A stretch of DNA of 64,000 nucleotides from Stutzerimonas stutzeri (GCF_013522825.1 NZ_JAAMQZ010000011.1:62001-126000), one strand, 5' to 3'. Numbered from the stretch's first letter, positions 26,348 to 34,949 are shown. The notes: generated by a model from the sequence alone, not told the origin. Made by a program: numbers and translations.

Positions 26348-26779
26348 ATGAGAAACCTATCAGCTCTGGTATTGGCTGCTGCAATTGGATTGCCCTTCGT
26401 CGCTCATGCGGCCACAGACAGTTACACTGCCTCCAGGATGCACTATACGATATATGGCTCTGGCAGTTACGCCACTATGCCATTTACCGTACCCACAACA
26501 GTACCCAGAAATGGAGCCTCCGTCACTTCAGTCAACTACACATGGAGCTCTTACAATAACGGGAATACTTCGGAGATTGTGGAGCTTTGTTACAGCCCTC
26601 AGTATTCGAGCAGCATTAGTAACTGTGTCGATATATCTGCTGCACAAAGTGGCACCAGTACTGCTCATGCAGGGTATAACGCCAGAGGCCAATTCTGGAT
26701 TCGCCATACTATCTCGGGAGGGAGCTATCCGGCCATATCCACCTCGTCCGACCTTATAACAGTTAACTATTCGTTCTGA
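26348..26779 (+). CDS. FlhE-like secreted protein (second copy)
   Basis: A 143-residue protein with a signal peptide (SALVLAAAIGLPFVAHA) and GGAGAGGAAGAA upstream of the ATG. The mature part has the FlhE-like pattern SVNYTWSSY, a cysteine pair in ELCYSPQYSSSISNCVDI, a FWIRHTISGG segment and a final LITVNYSF strand, comparable to VIVNY of enteric FlhE. It differs substantially from the copy at 17565-17990 but keeps the same order of features. It is followed after 117 bp by the 316-aa modular protein, repeating the FlhE-then-cargo order of the first cluster. It is transcribed opposite to the flanking exporter genes. Confidence 0.66.
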   Translation: MRNLSALVLAAAIGLPFVAHAATDSYTASRMHYTIYGSGSYATMPFTVPTTVPRNGASVTSVNYTWSSYNNGNTSEIVELCYSPQYSSSISNCVDISAAQSGTSTAHAGYNARGQFWIRHTISGGSYPAISTSSDLITVNYSF

Positions 26780-26896
26780 ATCTGGAGTATTTTTCAGTAG
26801 GCTATTTTCGTGGCCATTCTCGCAAGCTGATGGCCACGGAATTTCTGGACGGATCGAAGTGTTGGTCACACCACATAGCTAGCAAGGAGCGGTGTC

Positions 26897-27847
26897 ATGG
26901 TATCGATAAACTCTGTTTCTGGTTCAGCCACCAGCCCATCCGGCTCGGTTGAATTCAAGCCAAATAAGTCTTCGGCTGCTGGCGCTTCTTCCCAAGAAGC
27001 GGCTACGGTAAAAAAACAGGAGTCAGTCACAATTAGCATCAGCGGGAGAGCCATCATGCTTTCTCGTTTATTTAATTCGGATGGCTCTGTCGAGCCAAAA
27101 ATTGAAACCTCGACGACTACAAGCAATACATCTGGCAGCGTTTACAACTTTCTCACGAAAAGCGATAGGGAAATGCTGGCAACCGTTTATGAATATGCAA
27201 GTGCTAACGGAATAGATCCGCTCAAGGTTGATGGCCTGGCTTTTGATCTGGGAGGCTACCGAATGTCTGGTCCCGGAGGGCCGCCGGACACTGCGGGGAA
27301 GATGTATGATCTTCAGGGAAACCCCCGTATTCCTGAATTTAATGCAGAGGATGAGGCAGTTGCGCAGAGGGTACTGACCAGCAAGGCAATGGGCGATACC
27401 TTGATTGATCACGGCTTTCTGGAGGCCATATTCACTCCAACCAAGAGGTCTGTGCATGCGTCAGATTTCTCGTTTCTGGAAGACGTCGTCTACGCCTTCT
27501 CGGCAACTGGCTCTGATGGCGCTACAGATCCCAACGCCAAACCGGTTGTTCGATACAAAGCCGAGGACTTCCCACCGCTAAAGTTGGATGATCAGGCCGT
27601 AGAGTTAGGCAGCAAAACGATGCGTTCCAGACTATCGGGAAAAGAACTGGCGGGTAGTGTTGGCGCCTTGGGAACTTTATCCCCTAATGAAAATATAACC
27701 AAGCTCCTAGACTTATTAAGTGACAATGACAAGGACATGCTCAGTAGACTTTATGCTATCGCGCAGAGCAGAAATGAAGACCTTTCGAAGTTCGATAATA
27801 TGGCGCTTATGCTTGGAAGCTATCGAAGGATTGATCAAGTTTCATAA
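26897..27847 (+). CDS. Modular 316-aa protein of unknown function (candidate export cargo)
   Basis: From about residue 50 this protein aligns closely with residues ~537-805 of the 805-aa protein, covering one full and one shortened copy of the repeated module (IMLSRLFNSDGSVEP, FLTKSDREMLATVYEYA, DPLKVDGLAFDLGGYR, then LLDLLSDNDKDMLS and MALMLGSYR). The first ~50 residues are different, Ser/Ala-rich, and lead into a VTISISGRA motif like those near the N-termini of the other cargo-type proteins. No signal peptide is present. Base composition is lower in GC than the ICE core. Swapping of N-terminal parts in front of a shared C-terminal module suggests a recombining family. Confidence 0.83.
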   Translation: MVSINSVSGSATSPSGSVEFKPNKSSAAGASSQEAATVKKQESVTISISGRAIMLSRLFNSDGSVEPKIETSTTTSNTSGSVYNFLTKSDREMLATVYEYASANGIDPLKVDGLAFDLGGYRMSGPGGPPDTAGKMYDLQGNPRIPEFNAEDEAVAQRVLTSKAMGDTLIDHGFLEAIFTPTKRSVHASDFSFLEDVVYAFSATGSDGATDPNAKPVVRYKAEDFPPLKLDDQAVELGSKTMRSRLSGKELAGSVGALGTLSPNENITKLLDLLSDNDKDMLSRLYAIAQSRNEDLSKFDNMALMLGSYRRIDQVS

Positions 27848-27882
27848 GCACGGCAAGGGATAGACGACAGGTTGGCTGCAGT

Positions 27883-29094
27883 CTAATCATCACGCAAGGC
27901 CTGTACCGGTTGCAGCCGTGCGGCTGCCAGGGCGGGATGCAGGCCGAAAAACAGGCCCACCATCAAGGAGCTGCAAACGCCCAGCGGCAGCGAGAGCGGT
28001 GCCAGACTGAAAGACCAACCGGAGATGCGGACAAAAGCGTAAGCAGCCGCCAGGCCGACAATGGCCCCAACCAAGGCACCGGCAATGGAAAGCGTGGCCG
28101 CCTCCAGCAAGAACAGGTTGCGGATATCGCTGGCCTTGGCGCCGAGCGCCATGCGTATGCCGATTTCACGGCGGCGCTCGGCGACATTCATGAGCATGAC
28201 GTTCATGACACCCACGCCACCGACCAGCAGGGAGATGCCGCCAAGACCGGCGATCAGGTAGGCGAAGGTATTGGCTTGACGTGCCAGACCGTCGAGCAGG
28301 TGCTGGGGCACCTGTACCTCAGCCTTGCGCCGATGGGAGCGGCTATCCAGATAGAGCTTCAGTGCATCGGCGGCGGCGTTCAGGTCGGGCGTGTCCCAGG
28401 TTCGTACGATGATGCTTCCGATCTCCGGCGCGGGTTGTAATCGACGCATGCCCTCGATAGGTACGAATATCGACTCGTCCGCTGCAACGGGAATGAAGGG
28501 GGTGGGCGCCAGGCTTGCCGCGATACCTATCACTTCGAATAGATAGCCCTCGATCGGCAGATGATCGCCGAGCCGTAGAGGAGCGTCGCTCCGTCCTAGG
28601 TCGCGGGCCACGCGTGCACCCACTACGGCATATGTGGTATGGCGATCGAAATCGGATAGGAAGCGACCCTGTTCCAATCGCAATCCCAACGCTGCAGCTA
28701 GACCGACACTGGTACCGGCAATGGTGGCGTCCGTGGTTCGACCTTTGTAGGTTATACGGGTTGACTGCAGAGTAAGTGGAGCAATGTGTTCGATCATCGG
28801 CAGGGCGACGCTCAGCGCTTGTATGTCTAAAGTCGCGGGGGCTGGATGGTTGCTTCCAGGCTGGGTTGGAAAGGAGGCGATCATGGTATTGGTGCCTAGC
28901 CCCTTGAATGTACTGATGGATTCGTTGGCGGCGTTGTGGCCGATATTGAGCAGCGCGATGACGGCGGCGCAGCCGACCGCAATGCCGAGCAGCGCTAATA
29001 GTGAGCGGCGCCCCAGCAGGCGCAGGCTGTCCAGTGATTCAATCAAGGTCTGGACGAGAAACGGAATGCGTCGATCTGTTTGCCGGTCAATCAT
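27883..29094 (-). CDS. MacB-like ABC transporter permease (copy 2)
   Basis: A 403-residue MacB/FtsX-type permease with the same layout as the copy at 24480-25691. Residues ~15-50 (LVQTLIESLDSLRLLGRRS and the first helix) and the C-terminal ~130 residues are almost the same in both, whereas the periplasmic segment (about residues 70-270) has diverged at many positions, for example RTWDTPDLNAAADALKLYL against RTQNASQVNAAAGALKAYL. The ATG at 29094 overlaps the stop of the intact ATPase gene by ATGA. The 35 bp between its stop and the 316-aa gene leave little room for a terminator between the convergent units. Confidence 0.88.
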   Translation of the reverse strand: MIDRQTDRRIPFLVQTLIESLDSLRLLGRRSLLALLGIAVGCAAVIALLNIGHNAANESISTFKGLGTNTMIASFPTQPGSNHPAPATLDIQALSVALPMIEHIAPLTLQSTRITYKGRTTDATIAGTSVGLAAALGLRLEQGRFLSDFDRHTTYAVVGARVARDLGRSDAPLRLGDHLPIEGYLFEVIGIAASLAPTPFIPVAADESIFVPIEGMRRLQPAPEIGSIIVRTWDTPDLNAAADALKLYLDSRSHRRKAEVQVPQHLLDGLARQANTFAYLIAGLGGISLLVGGVGVMNVMLMNVAERRREIGIRMALGAKASDIRNLFLLEAATLSIAGALVGAIVGLAAAYAFVRISGWSFSLAPLSLPLGVCSSLMVGLFFGLHPALAAARLQPVQALRDD

Positions 29095-29816
29095 CAAAGG
29101 CCGTTCCACCGCGGGCACATCTCCGTAATCCGCCCTCCCTGGACGTGCAGGCGGCGGTCTAGTCGCTTTGCGAGGTCAGAATCATGGGTCACCATGATCA
29201 GGGTTACGGACTGTGCGCGGTTGAGTTCCAGCAGCAGATCCATAATGTCCTGCGCGGTTTCGCTGTCGAGATTGCCGGTGGGTTCGTCCGCAAGGATCAG
29301 TGCCGGCTCGCCGACCAAGGCCCTCGCGATGGCGACACGCTGACGCTGACCGCCAGACAGGTCTGCGGGGCGGTGGGTAATACGGTCGGCCAAACCGACC
29401 CGCTCGATTTGGCTCTGAGCGTGTTGCCGAGCCTGATGGCGAGAGTAACCGCGGTACAACAACGGTAGCGCTACGTTGTCCAGTGCACTGAGCCGTGGCA
29501 ATAAATTGAAGCTCTGGAACACGAAGCCAATCAGTCGATTGCGCAGGCCTGCGCGCTCATCCTGCGTTGCGCTGGCCATATCGTAACCGTCAAGCACGAA
29601 GCGTCCAGATGCGGGCTGGTCGAGCAAACCGAGAATGTTAAGCAGCGTACTCTTGCCCGAGCCGGACGTGCCAACGATGGCGCAGCTTTCTCCACGTTTG
29701 ATCGTTAGCGTGATGTTTTCAAGTACGGACAGACGCTGTTCGCCCATACGGTAAGACTGGCAGATGTCTTCCATGGCGATCAGGCTCTGTCCCGGTTGTA
29801 TTCCCGAGCCTGGCAT
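29094..29816 (-). CDS. ABC transporter ATP-binding protein, MacB/LolD type
   Basis: A 240-residue ATPase with all motifs intact: Walker A GTSGSGKS (residues 49-56), signature LSGGQ (about 153-157), Walker B LILADEP (about 173-179), and the switch histidine in MVTHD. The sequence closely resembles the ATPase half of MacB and the LolD/FtsE group. The ATG at 29816 corresponds to the best-supported start in the degenerate copy; ATGs 12 and 24 bp upstream are alternatives. It is the first gene of a reverse-strand unit with the copy 2 permease. Because the other ATPase copy is gutted, this one probably energises both permeases. Confidence 0.9.
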   Translation of the reverse strand: MPGSGIQPGQSLIAMEDICQSYRMGEQRLSVLENITLTIKRGESCAIVGTSGSGKSTLLNILGLLDQPASGRFVLDGYDMASATQDERAGLRNRLIGFVFQSFNLLPRLSALDNVALPLLYRGYSRHQARQHAQSQIERVGLADRITHRPADLSGGQRQRVAIARALVGEPALILADEPTGNLDSETAQDIMDLLLELNRAQSVTLIMVTHDSDLAKRLDRRLHVQGGRITEMCPRWNGL

Positions 29817-30342
29817 ATTTTCTCTCATGAGCGCCGACATACAGATCGATGTCCAGCCGGATTGCGGTCGAGTCGAACCGAGGGGGCTATCGAATATATG
29901 TATCTATCATGATCGACGTAGCGAAGGCCAGGATATTTAGTGGTTCGTGGTTGGCAGTTTGACCGCGCCAGACCGGCTCACATGGTGCATCCCAGATGGA
30001 GGCCCCTCCATTTTCTTTTGCTCAGACCCGCAGCTTTCGCTGTGACGACATGCCATCGCTATCCAAGCTGGCATTCATGGGAAAGCTGCAGAAGCTTTTA
30101 TTTATATTCGTTGCCGAGCAACTAGCCTTCTTTTTCTCAAACGCGAACATCAATGTAACTATTACTTTGATGTTGCTGCATTAAGTTAATAGCCGATTCA
30201 AGCATTTCAAAGGTCGTCCTTTAGATAAGCTGTAGTCTCGTTGCTGGTGGCGGATACCCATCAGCAAAACGCCTTGGCGATGGTATTGATTTTCCTGCGG
30301 GTACCGCACCCCGCCACCATAGGCGGGGCGCGGAAGCGGTCA
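29817..30342. other. AT-rich spacer between exporter island and DUF736 module
   Basis: About 525 bp with no gene I can support. It must contain the promoter of the ATPase-permease unit. An 8 bp inverted repeat, AACATCAA (30146-30153) and TTGATGTT (30167-30174), lies in an AT-rich stretch and could be a regulatory site or weak terminator. The composition changes to GC-rich ICE-type sequence at about 30240. Confidence 0.45.
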
Positions 30343-30657
30343 TCAGACCGCTTGGGGTTTGCTGCGCGACCAGATCAGGTCGCGCGTGCCGTCTTCGCCT
30401 TCGATGAGGCGGGCATAGACCGTCGCCGGGAACGAAGGATCGTCGAGGGTCACGGACAGGTATTCCCGCCCGGCCTCGCTGGTCTTCTTCCATGCCGCGC
30501 CGATGTCGTGGCCGGCCGCCTGGAGGCGGAAGTCGGGGGCGTTCTCGCTGCTGCCCTTGTCGTTGGGAACCAGCTTGACCTTGACGTTGAGCGTCAGGGT
30601 GCGAAGCGAGCCGGTGAAGCCGTCTTTGTCTGCGGTGAAGGTGCCGATGTTGGCCAT
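30343..30657 (-). CDS. DUF736 family protein
   Basis: A 104-residue protein beginning [20 protein letters not shown], with a [22 protein letters not shown] segment in the middle. This is the hallmark sequence of DUF736, a small family common on proteobacterial plasmids and ICEs next to ParB-like and DUF932 genes. The ATG at 30657 has AGGAG upstream. Its function is unknown. It marks the start of a plasmid-like module that also contains the ParB-family gene and the DUF932 gene. Confidence 0.88.
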   Translation of the reverse strand: MANIGTFTADKDGFTGSLRTLTLNVKVKLVPNDKGSSENAPDFRLQAAGHDIGAAWKKTSEAGREYLSVTLDDPSFPATVYARLIEGEDGTRDLIWSRSKPQAV

Positions 30658-31465
30658 GATGTTTACTCCTGTCGGTTGAACAAGGTTCGCGCCCATCGCG
30701 TCCTTGTTGTGATCCGGCCAGCGGGGGACGGGCTGGCTGCACCGCCTGCGGTTGCAACGCAGTGGAGAACCGGGAGGCGAAAAGAATTTGCTGCGCGAGG
30801 AAGCCGCGCAGCGGCGGGGAAATTGTTTTCGCCGGACGGTTGCAGCCATGAAGCCCGAGGCGCAGCCGTGCCACCGCCAGGATTCACAACGAACCAAGGA
30901 CGCCTTGGGCCGAACCGCTCCGAAAGGAGACAGGGTCGACTCGGCATCCCCGCACGAAGGCTGCTCCGGCTCGCCCGCTGACGCGGGCTAGGTCAACCAC
31001 CCGACGACAGGCGGAAACGCCCCAGCCGCACCTCGCGGTGCCGGTCTTGAGGCGTGGAAATGCCATAGCGATGCCGGGCGGGTTGTCCATGAACCGTCCT
31101 TCGTGACGTGATGGGCAAGAACCGCCAGCGTCGAGGACGGCACGCGAGCGTGCAACCTGCCGCAGCAAGCCGGGGCGTAGCCCCGCGCCCCGCCCATCGC
31201 GACGGGGCGTCGCTCGGGCCGATCCGGCGTAGCCGGTTCGGCAGCATTCAGGGGCGCCAAGCTGTGCGCGGCGGGGATAGCCGCAGGGCTTTCCCCTGGA
31301 GGCAAACGCAGCGCGCAGCGCCGCAGGCGCGAAGGCGTGAGGGATTGAAGCCGAATGGCCGTGACAGCGAAGTCGGCACGGGGCGCAGCCCGAAAGCCCG
31401 GCGGCGCTATGCGCCGACACTCCCAGGCCGTTCTATATTTTCAGGAAGCCATTGAAGACAAGCCC
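30658..31465. other. 808 bp GC-rich non-coding block
   Basis: Long open frames exist on both strands but show no recognisable protein and look like by-products of high GC. The right end, before the GNAT gene, is rich in short GC repeats (CGCAGCGCCGCAGGCGCG, AGCCCGAAAGCCCGGCGG). A block of similar style lies at 34950-35651, on the other side of the ParB/DUF932 genes. No RNA gene or repeat array is evident. Confidence 0.45.
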
Positions 31466-32407
31466 ATGACCCTCCAGCTCCGACACGAAACCCCGGACGA
31501 CATTGCCGCCATCGAAGCCGTCACGGTTGCGGCTTTCGCCGATGCACCGCACACCAGCCATACCGAGCAATTCATCGTGCGTGCCTTGCGCGCAGCCAAC
31601 GAACTGACGCTTTCCATCGTGGCCGAAGAACACGGACAGATCGTCGGCCACGTTGCGCTGTCCCCCGTCACAATCACCGATGGCCACCACCAGCAGGCCG
31701 AGGGCTGGTATGGACTGGGGCCGATCTCCGTCCTGCCGCAACGGCAGGGGCAAGGCATCGGTTCACGCCTGATGGAACAGGCGCTGTCCGAACTGCGGAC
31801 CATGCGGGCCGCAGGTTGCGTGCTGTTGGGAGATCCCGCGTACTACGGGCGCTTTGGCTTTCAGGCCCATGCGGGCCTGCAACTGCCGGGCGTACCGCCC
31901 GACTACTTCATGGCGCTGGCCCTGCATGGGCCGTTCCGAATAGGGGGCGGGGCATGGAACTTCTCCTTCCAAGCGAAGCGCCCCGGTAGCCGGGGCGCTT
32001 ACCTTTGGTGCGGTTCAGGCGACCAGCGCCTCGCCGGGTTCATCCGCCACGCATTCGGTACCGTCCGGGGCACCCTGCTCCGGGCCTTCTTCCTGTATGT
32101 CCTCCTGCGGACCTTCGGCCTTGAAGACGGCAGGCATCCAGCCGGTGCCATCGGCCAGCCGCTCGGCCTCGCGCGCGATGTCGGCCTTCTTCAATTTCGC
32201 CAGCCGGTTGACGTACTCCGGCGCATACTCGCCCACAGCTTGCAGGATCGCGGCCTTCGGAACGTGCATGAAGTAACCTTCTGCGGTCGGCTGCCACCAT
32301 ACGGCCATGTCGAGACTCACTGCCTGCGCCAGCTCCGCGCCCGGCTGCTGCGCCGTAGCGCGTGGTGTCACCACGTCCACAGTAGCCGCCACGCAAACTG
32401 CCAGTAG
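31466..32407 (+). CDS. GNAT-family N-acetyltransferase with read-through C-terminus
   Basis: The first ~165 residues are a YhbS-like GNAT acetyltransferase: MTLQLRHETPDDIAAIEAVT, the acetyl-CoA-binding loop LPQRQGQGIGSRLM, and GDPAYYGRFGF with LPGVPPDYFMALAL. Related proteins end soon after this point. Here the frame stays open for a further ~145 codons that run antisense through the ParB-family fragment and carry no recognisable domain. The most likely explanation is loss of the original stop near the hairpin at 31978-31998. The functional gene probably covers only 31466 to about 31985. The start ATG at 31466 is supported by the conserved N-terminus. Substrate unknown. Confidence 0.7.
   Translation: MTLQLRHETPDDIAAIEAVTVAAFADAPHTSHTEQFIVRALRAANELTLSIVAEEHGQIVGHVALSPVTITDGHHQQAEGWYGLGPISVLPQRQGQGIGSRLMEQALSELRTMRAAGCVLLGDPAYYGRFGFQAHAGLQLPGVPPDYFMALALHGPFRIGGGAWNFSFQAKRPGSRGAYLWCGSGDQRLAGFIRHAFGTVRGTLLRAFFLYVLLRTFGLEDGRHPAGAIGQPLGLARDVGLLQFRQPVDVLRRILAHSLQDRGLRNVHEVTFCGRLPPYGHVETHCLRQLRARLLRRSAWCHHVHSSRHANCQ
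31978..31998. terminator. GC-rich hairpin between GNAT and ParB-family genes
   Basis: GCGCCCCGG (31978-31986), TAG loop, CCGGGGCGC (31990-31998): a perfect 9 bp stem. It lies between convergent genes and could act as a bidirectional terminator, although the following bases (TTACCTTTGG) are only weakly U-rich. Confidence 0.55.
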
Positions 32408-32566
32408 CCGTACCAGCTCGCCTTGCTCCATCGCCAGCAGCGCGGCGAACAGTTCGGCGCTGTCCTGCGGCAGCACTTCGCCCGCGACCTGCTGCAACTT
32501 GCGCAGGGCCACGGCGGCGGGCGACTCGGGCCAGTCAGGGGCCATGCCCTCCAGCCGGTCTTGCAC
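32015..32566 (-). pseudogene. ParB-family protein, C-terminal fragment split off by a frameshift
   Basis: The 183 codons continue the ParB-family protein encoded at 32569-34044. The upstream frame ends DLPLGVR at a TGA, and this one begins within the expected continuation TVQDRLEGMAPDWPESP. Adding one base in front of the TGA (reading CGC nTG ACC GTG CAA GAC) joins the frames as VR-x-TVQDRLEG, so a single-base deletion is the simplest explanation. Proteins of this ICE family are usually one chain of roughly 650-700 residues. The start given is a GTG 2 bp after the upstream stop, so reinitiation or a sequencing error must be considered. Confidence 0.7.
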
Positions 32567-32568
32567 GG

Positions 32569-34044
32569 TCAGCGTACGCCCAGCGGCAGATCGTGACTGT
32601 ATTGACGTTGCTGCAAAATGGTTTGCGCCATGCCATGCACCACGGCGGCCAGCGCAGCTTGCGGATGCCGGGCTACTTCGATTTGCAGCGCGGCGGTACG
32701 ATGCACGCTCAAGCGTTGCGCCAGTCGGTCAGACATGGCGGGGGCTTGCGTCTCGTCTGCGCTCTCGCCTTCGTCGTTCTCGGCATCCTCACCGCTGAGC
32801 CCCTGTCGCAGCCGTTCCGGCGTGCGCAGCGCCTTGGCCTCAGCTTCGCGCATCAGGCCGCGATGAATAACGGCCTCGCCGTTGCGGTCGATAGTGACGA
32901 TGGCACCGGCTGCGGCCTTCACATTCGGGCTGTAGCCCTGCAAGCCATCTTGCAGCGCCTGCAACTGCTCGCCCACGGCTTTGCCTTCCTCTTGCAAGGC
33001 ATCGGCCTTTTCCTCGTCGTCAGCGTCCAGCGCGCCATCCACGGCCTCGGCCAGTTCGTGCATCTTGGCTTGCAACTTCTCGATGCGTGCGACTTCGCGC
33101 TTGTTCGGTTCGCGGCGCTCCCTCGGGGCGCGTTGGAAAGCGTGCAGGTCGGCATGGGTCACACCCGGCGTGGCATCCACCCACGCCCAACCCTCGGCGC
33201 GGACAGCGGCGGCAATATCTGTCAGTTTGTCTTGCGCCAGCCTTTCCAGCAGCGCAGCATCGGTCAGATACACGCCCGCATCGCCTTCCGCGAACAAGTC
33301 GCGGCGGATGCCGCCGCCTGCGGCTTCGTAGTTGTCCAGCCCGACGAAGCGCACCAGCGGATGGCGATAAGCGTCGATTTCGCGCTCGGTCAGGCGTTCG
33401 CGCAGGCTGTGCGGACTGCGCTGCCACGTTGGCGCATCGTAGAACGCGGCTTCCTGTGCCGTGTGATCGTCGGTGATGGCAAGCGCCATCAACTGATCGA
33501 GCGTGACGGCATCGGCCCGATAGTCGGCCATCAGGCGCGGCGAGACGTTCGCCAGCTTCAAGCGGCGCTGCACCACAAGCGGCGTAACGGAGAAGTCAGC
33601 CGCAATATCCTCAACGGGGCGGCCTTCGACCACCAGCGCCGCGAAGGCTTCAAACTGGTCTGCCGGATGCATGGCTTCGCGCTGCACGTTCTCGGTGAGG
33701 CTGGCTGTGCGGGCGCTGCCATCGGCCACGATTAGGCAAGGCACCTCCCAATCCTTGGGCAAACGACGTTTTTTTGCCAGCAGCTTCAATGCGGCGAGCC
33801 TGCGGCCACCGGCTACTACTTCGTAATGCTTGCCATCGACAGCAAGAATCACGGTCAGATTTTGCAGCAAGCCAACACGCTCAATGCTCGACGCCAGCGC
33901 CTCAATGGACTGGCCTGCGGTTTTGCGCACGTTACGGCGCGAGCGGCGCAGCTGTGACAACGGCACCAGAATCAGGCTTTGTGCTGGGGCTGTAGTTTCG
34001 TGTGTGGTGATGGTTTTGGATTCGGTTTGAGTAATGGCGTGCAT
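32569..34044 (-). CDS. ParB/RepB/Spo0J-family partition-like protein, N-terminal part
   Basis: A 491-residue product with a ParB N-terminal domain (ILVPLSQLRRSRRNVRK, then the conserved YEVVAGGRRLAALKLL and ENVQREAMHPADQFEAF motifs), a helix-turn-helix region (VEDIAADFSVTPLVVQRRLKLA) and an Ala/Glu-rich coiled-coil-like stretch (about residues 320-370). ICE proteins of this type are annotated as partition or nuclease-like ParB family members. The ATG has AAAGGAG upstream. The natural protein continues into 32015-32566, and the TGA at 32569-32571 appears to come from a one-base deletion. It lies downstream of the DUF932 gene on the same strand. Confidence 0.87.
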   Translation of the reverse strand: MHAITQTESKTITTHETTAPAQSLILVPLSQLRRSRRNVRKTAGQSIEALASSIERVGLLQNLTVILAVDGKHYEVVAGGRRLAALKLLAKKRRLPKDWEVPCLIVADGSARTASLTENVQREAMHPADQFEAFAALVVEGRPVEDIAADFSVTPLVVQRRLKLANVSPRLMADYRADAVTLDQLMALAITDDHTAQEAAFYDAPTWQRSPHSLRERLTEREIDAYRHPLVRFVGLDNYEAAGGGIRRDLFAEGDAGVYLTDAALLERLAQDKLTDIAAAVRAEGWAWVDATPGVTHADLHAFQRAPRERREPNKREVARIEKLQAKMHELAEAVDGALDADDEEKADALQEEGKAVGEQLQALQDGLQGYSPNVKAAAGAIVTIDRNGEAVIHRGLMREAEAKALRTPERLRQGLSGEDAENDEGESADETQAPAMSDRLAQRLSVHRTAALQIEVARHPQAALAAVVHGMAQTILQQRQYSHDLPLGVR

Positions 34045-34124
34045 GATGAAAACTCCTTTCGGTTCTGGAATGCAGCAGCGAAAGAAGCGGCAAGGGGTGC
34101 TGCCTGCCCCTTGCCGCGCAGGGG

Positions 34125-34949
34125 TCAGGCTTTCAACTGGCGCATACCCTCAGCCAGCAGCCACAGGGCGCGATTCAGGCGAATGTCGGAGTCAATGCCT
34201 TGTACCGCTCGGGTGCTTTGGCGGCGACCGTTGGCGCTGCGGCCACGCAAACCGCCTTTGATCAGGTTTTCCTGTATGCGGTTGAAGGCCATCCACAGAT
34301 CGGGGCGGCGATCGTCATACCGGCGCGGCATCAGAATCTGACTTTCCGTGATGGGCGCGGGCTTGTCCGGGTCGTCGTACTTCAAGGCCAACGCGGCGCG
34401 TGCGAATATTTCTGCTTCGCCTGCATCCAAGGTGATGGCCTGCATGGCTTCGCGGGACTCCTGCGCCCGTTCAAAGCCGCTCAACACCTCGTAAGCGCCT
34501 TCAATGACCTGCCCGGTAACATCACCTTTATGCGGAATGCGCACATCGGCCACGGTGTCGCCGCATACCAGACCATTAGCGCAGACAAACCTGAACGCTC
34601 CCGCCAGCATCTGATAGCTGCTGGTGCCATCGTGCGAGTTCAGCAAAATAATTTCGTTGGCGATGCTGTCATTGACTTGATTGGCATGGCGCAGGCGGAT
34701 CATGTGCTTGGTGAAGTCGCGGCGGTCCTCGTTACGGACGCGGGTTTGCGTCACCATGAAGGGCTGAAATCCCTCTTTCCGCAGTTCCGTCAGCACGGCA
34801 GCTGTGGGGATATAGCTGTAGCGTTCTGAACGGCTCTGGTGTGGTGTGTCGGCATAGATGGACGGCACCACGGCTCTGATCTGGTCATCGGACAGCGGGA
34901 AGTCGCTGCGAAGCACCGGGGAACGGGAAGCGAAACGGGATGCAAGCAT
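34125..34949 (-). CDS. DUF932 domain-containing protein
   Basis: A 274-residue protein of the DUF932 family found on plasmids, phages and ICEs. Typical segments are YSYIPTAAVLTELRKEGFQP, MIRLRHANQ, IILLNSHDGTSSYQMLAGAFRFVCANGLV and the C-terminal DLWMAFNRIQENLIKGG. The ATG at 34949 has AGGAG upstream and gives the usual N-terminus; a longer in-frame start is less likely. It is the first gene of a reverse-strand unit with the ParB-family gene. The molecular function of the family is unknown. Confidence 0.87.
   Translation of the reverse strand: MLASRFASRSPVLRSDFPLSDDQIRAVVPSIYADTPHQSRSERYSYIPTAAVLTELRKEGFQPFMVTQTRVRNEDRRDFTKHMIRLRHANQVNDSIANEIILLNSHDGTSSYQMLAGAFRFVCANGLVCGDTVADVRIPHKGDVTGQVIEGAYEVLSGFERAQESREAMQAITLDAGEAEIFARAALALKYDDPDKPAPITESQILMPRRYDDRRPDLWMAFNRIQENLIKGGLRGRSANGRRQSTRAVQGIDSDIRLNRALWLLAEGMRQLKA

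Noticed and set aside
30884..31455. Overlapping open frames on both strands between the DUF736 and GNAT genes
   Set aside because: Composition-driven frames with low-complexity Arg/Gly/Ala-rich products; no start signals.
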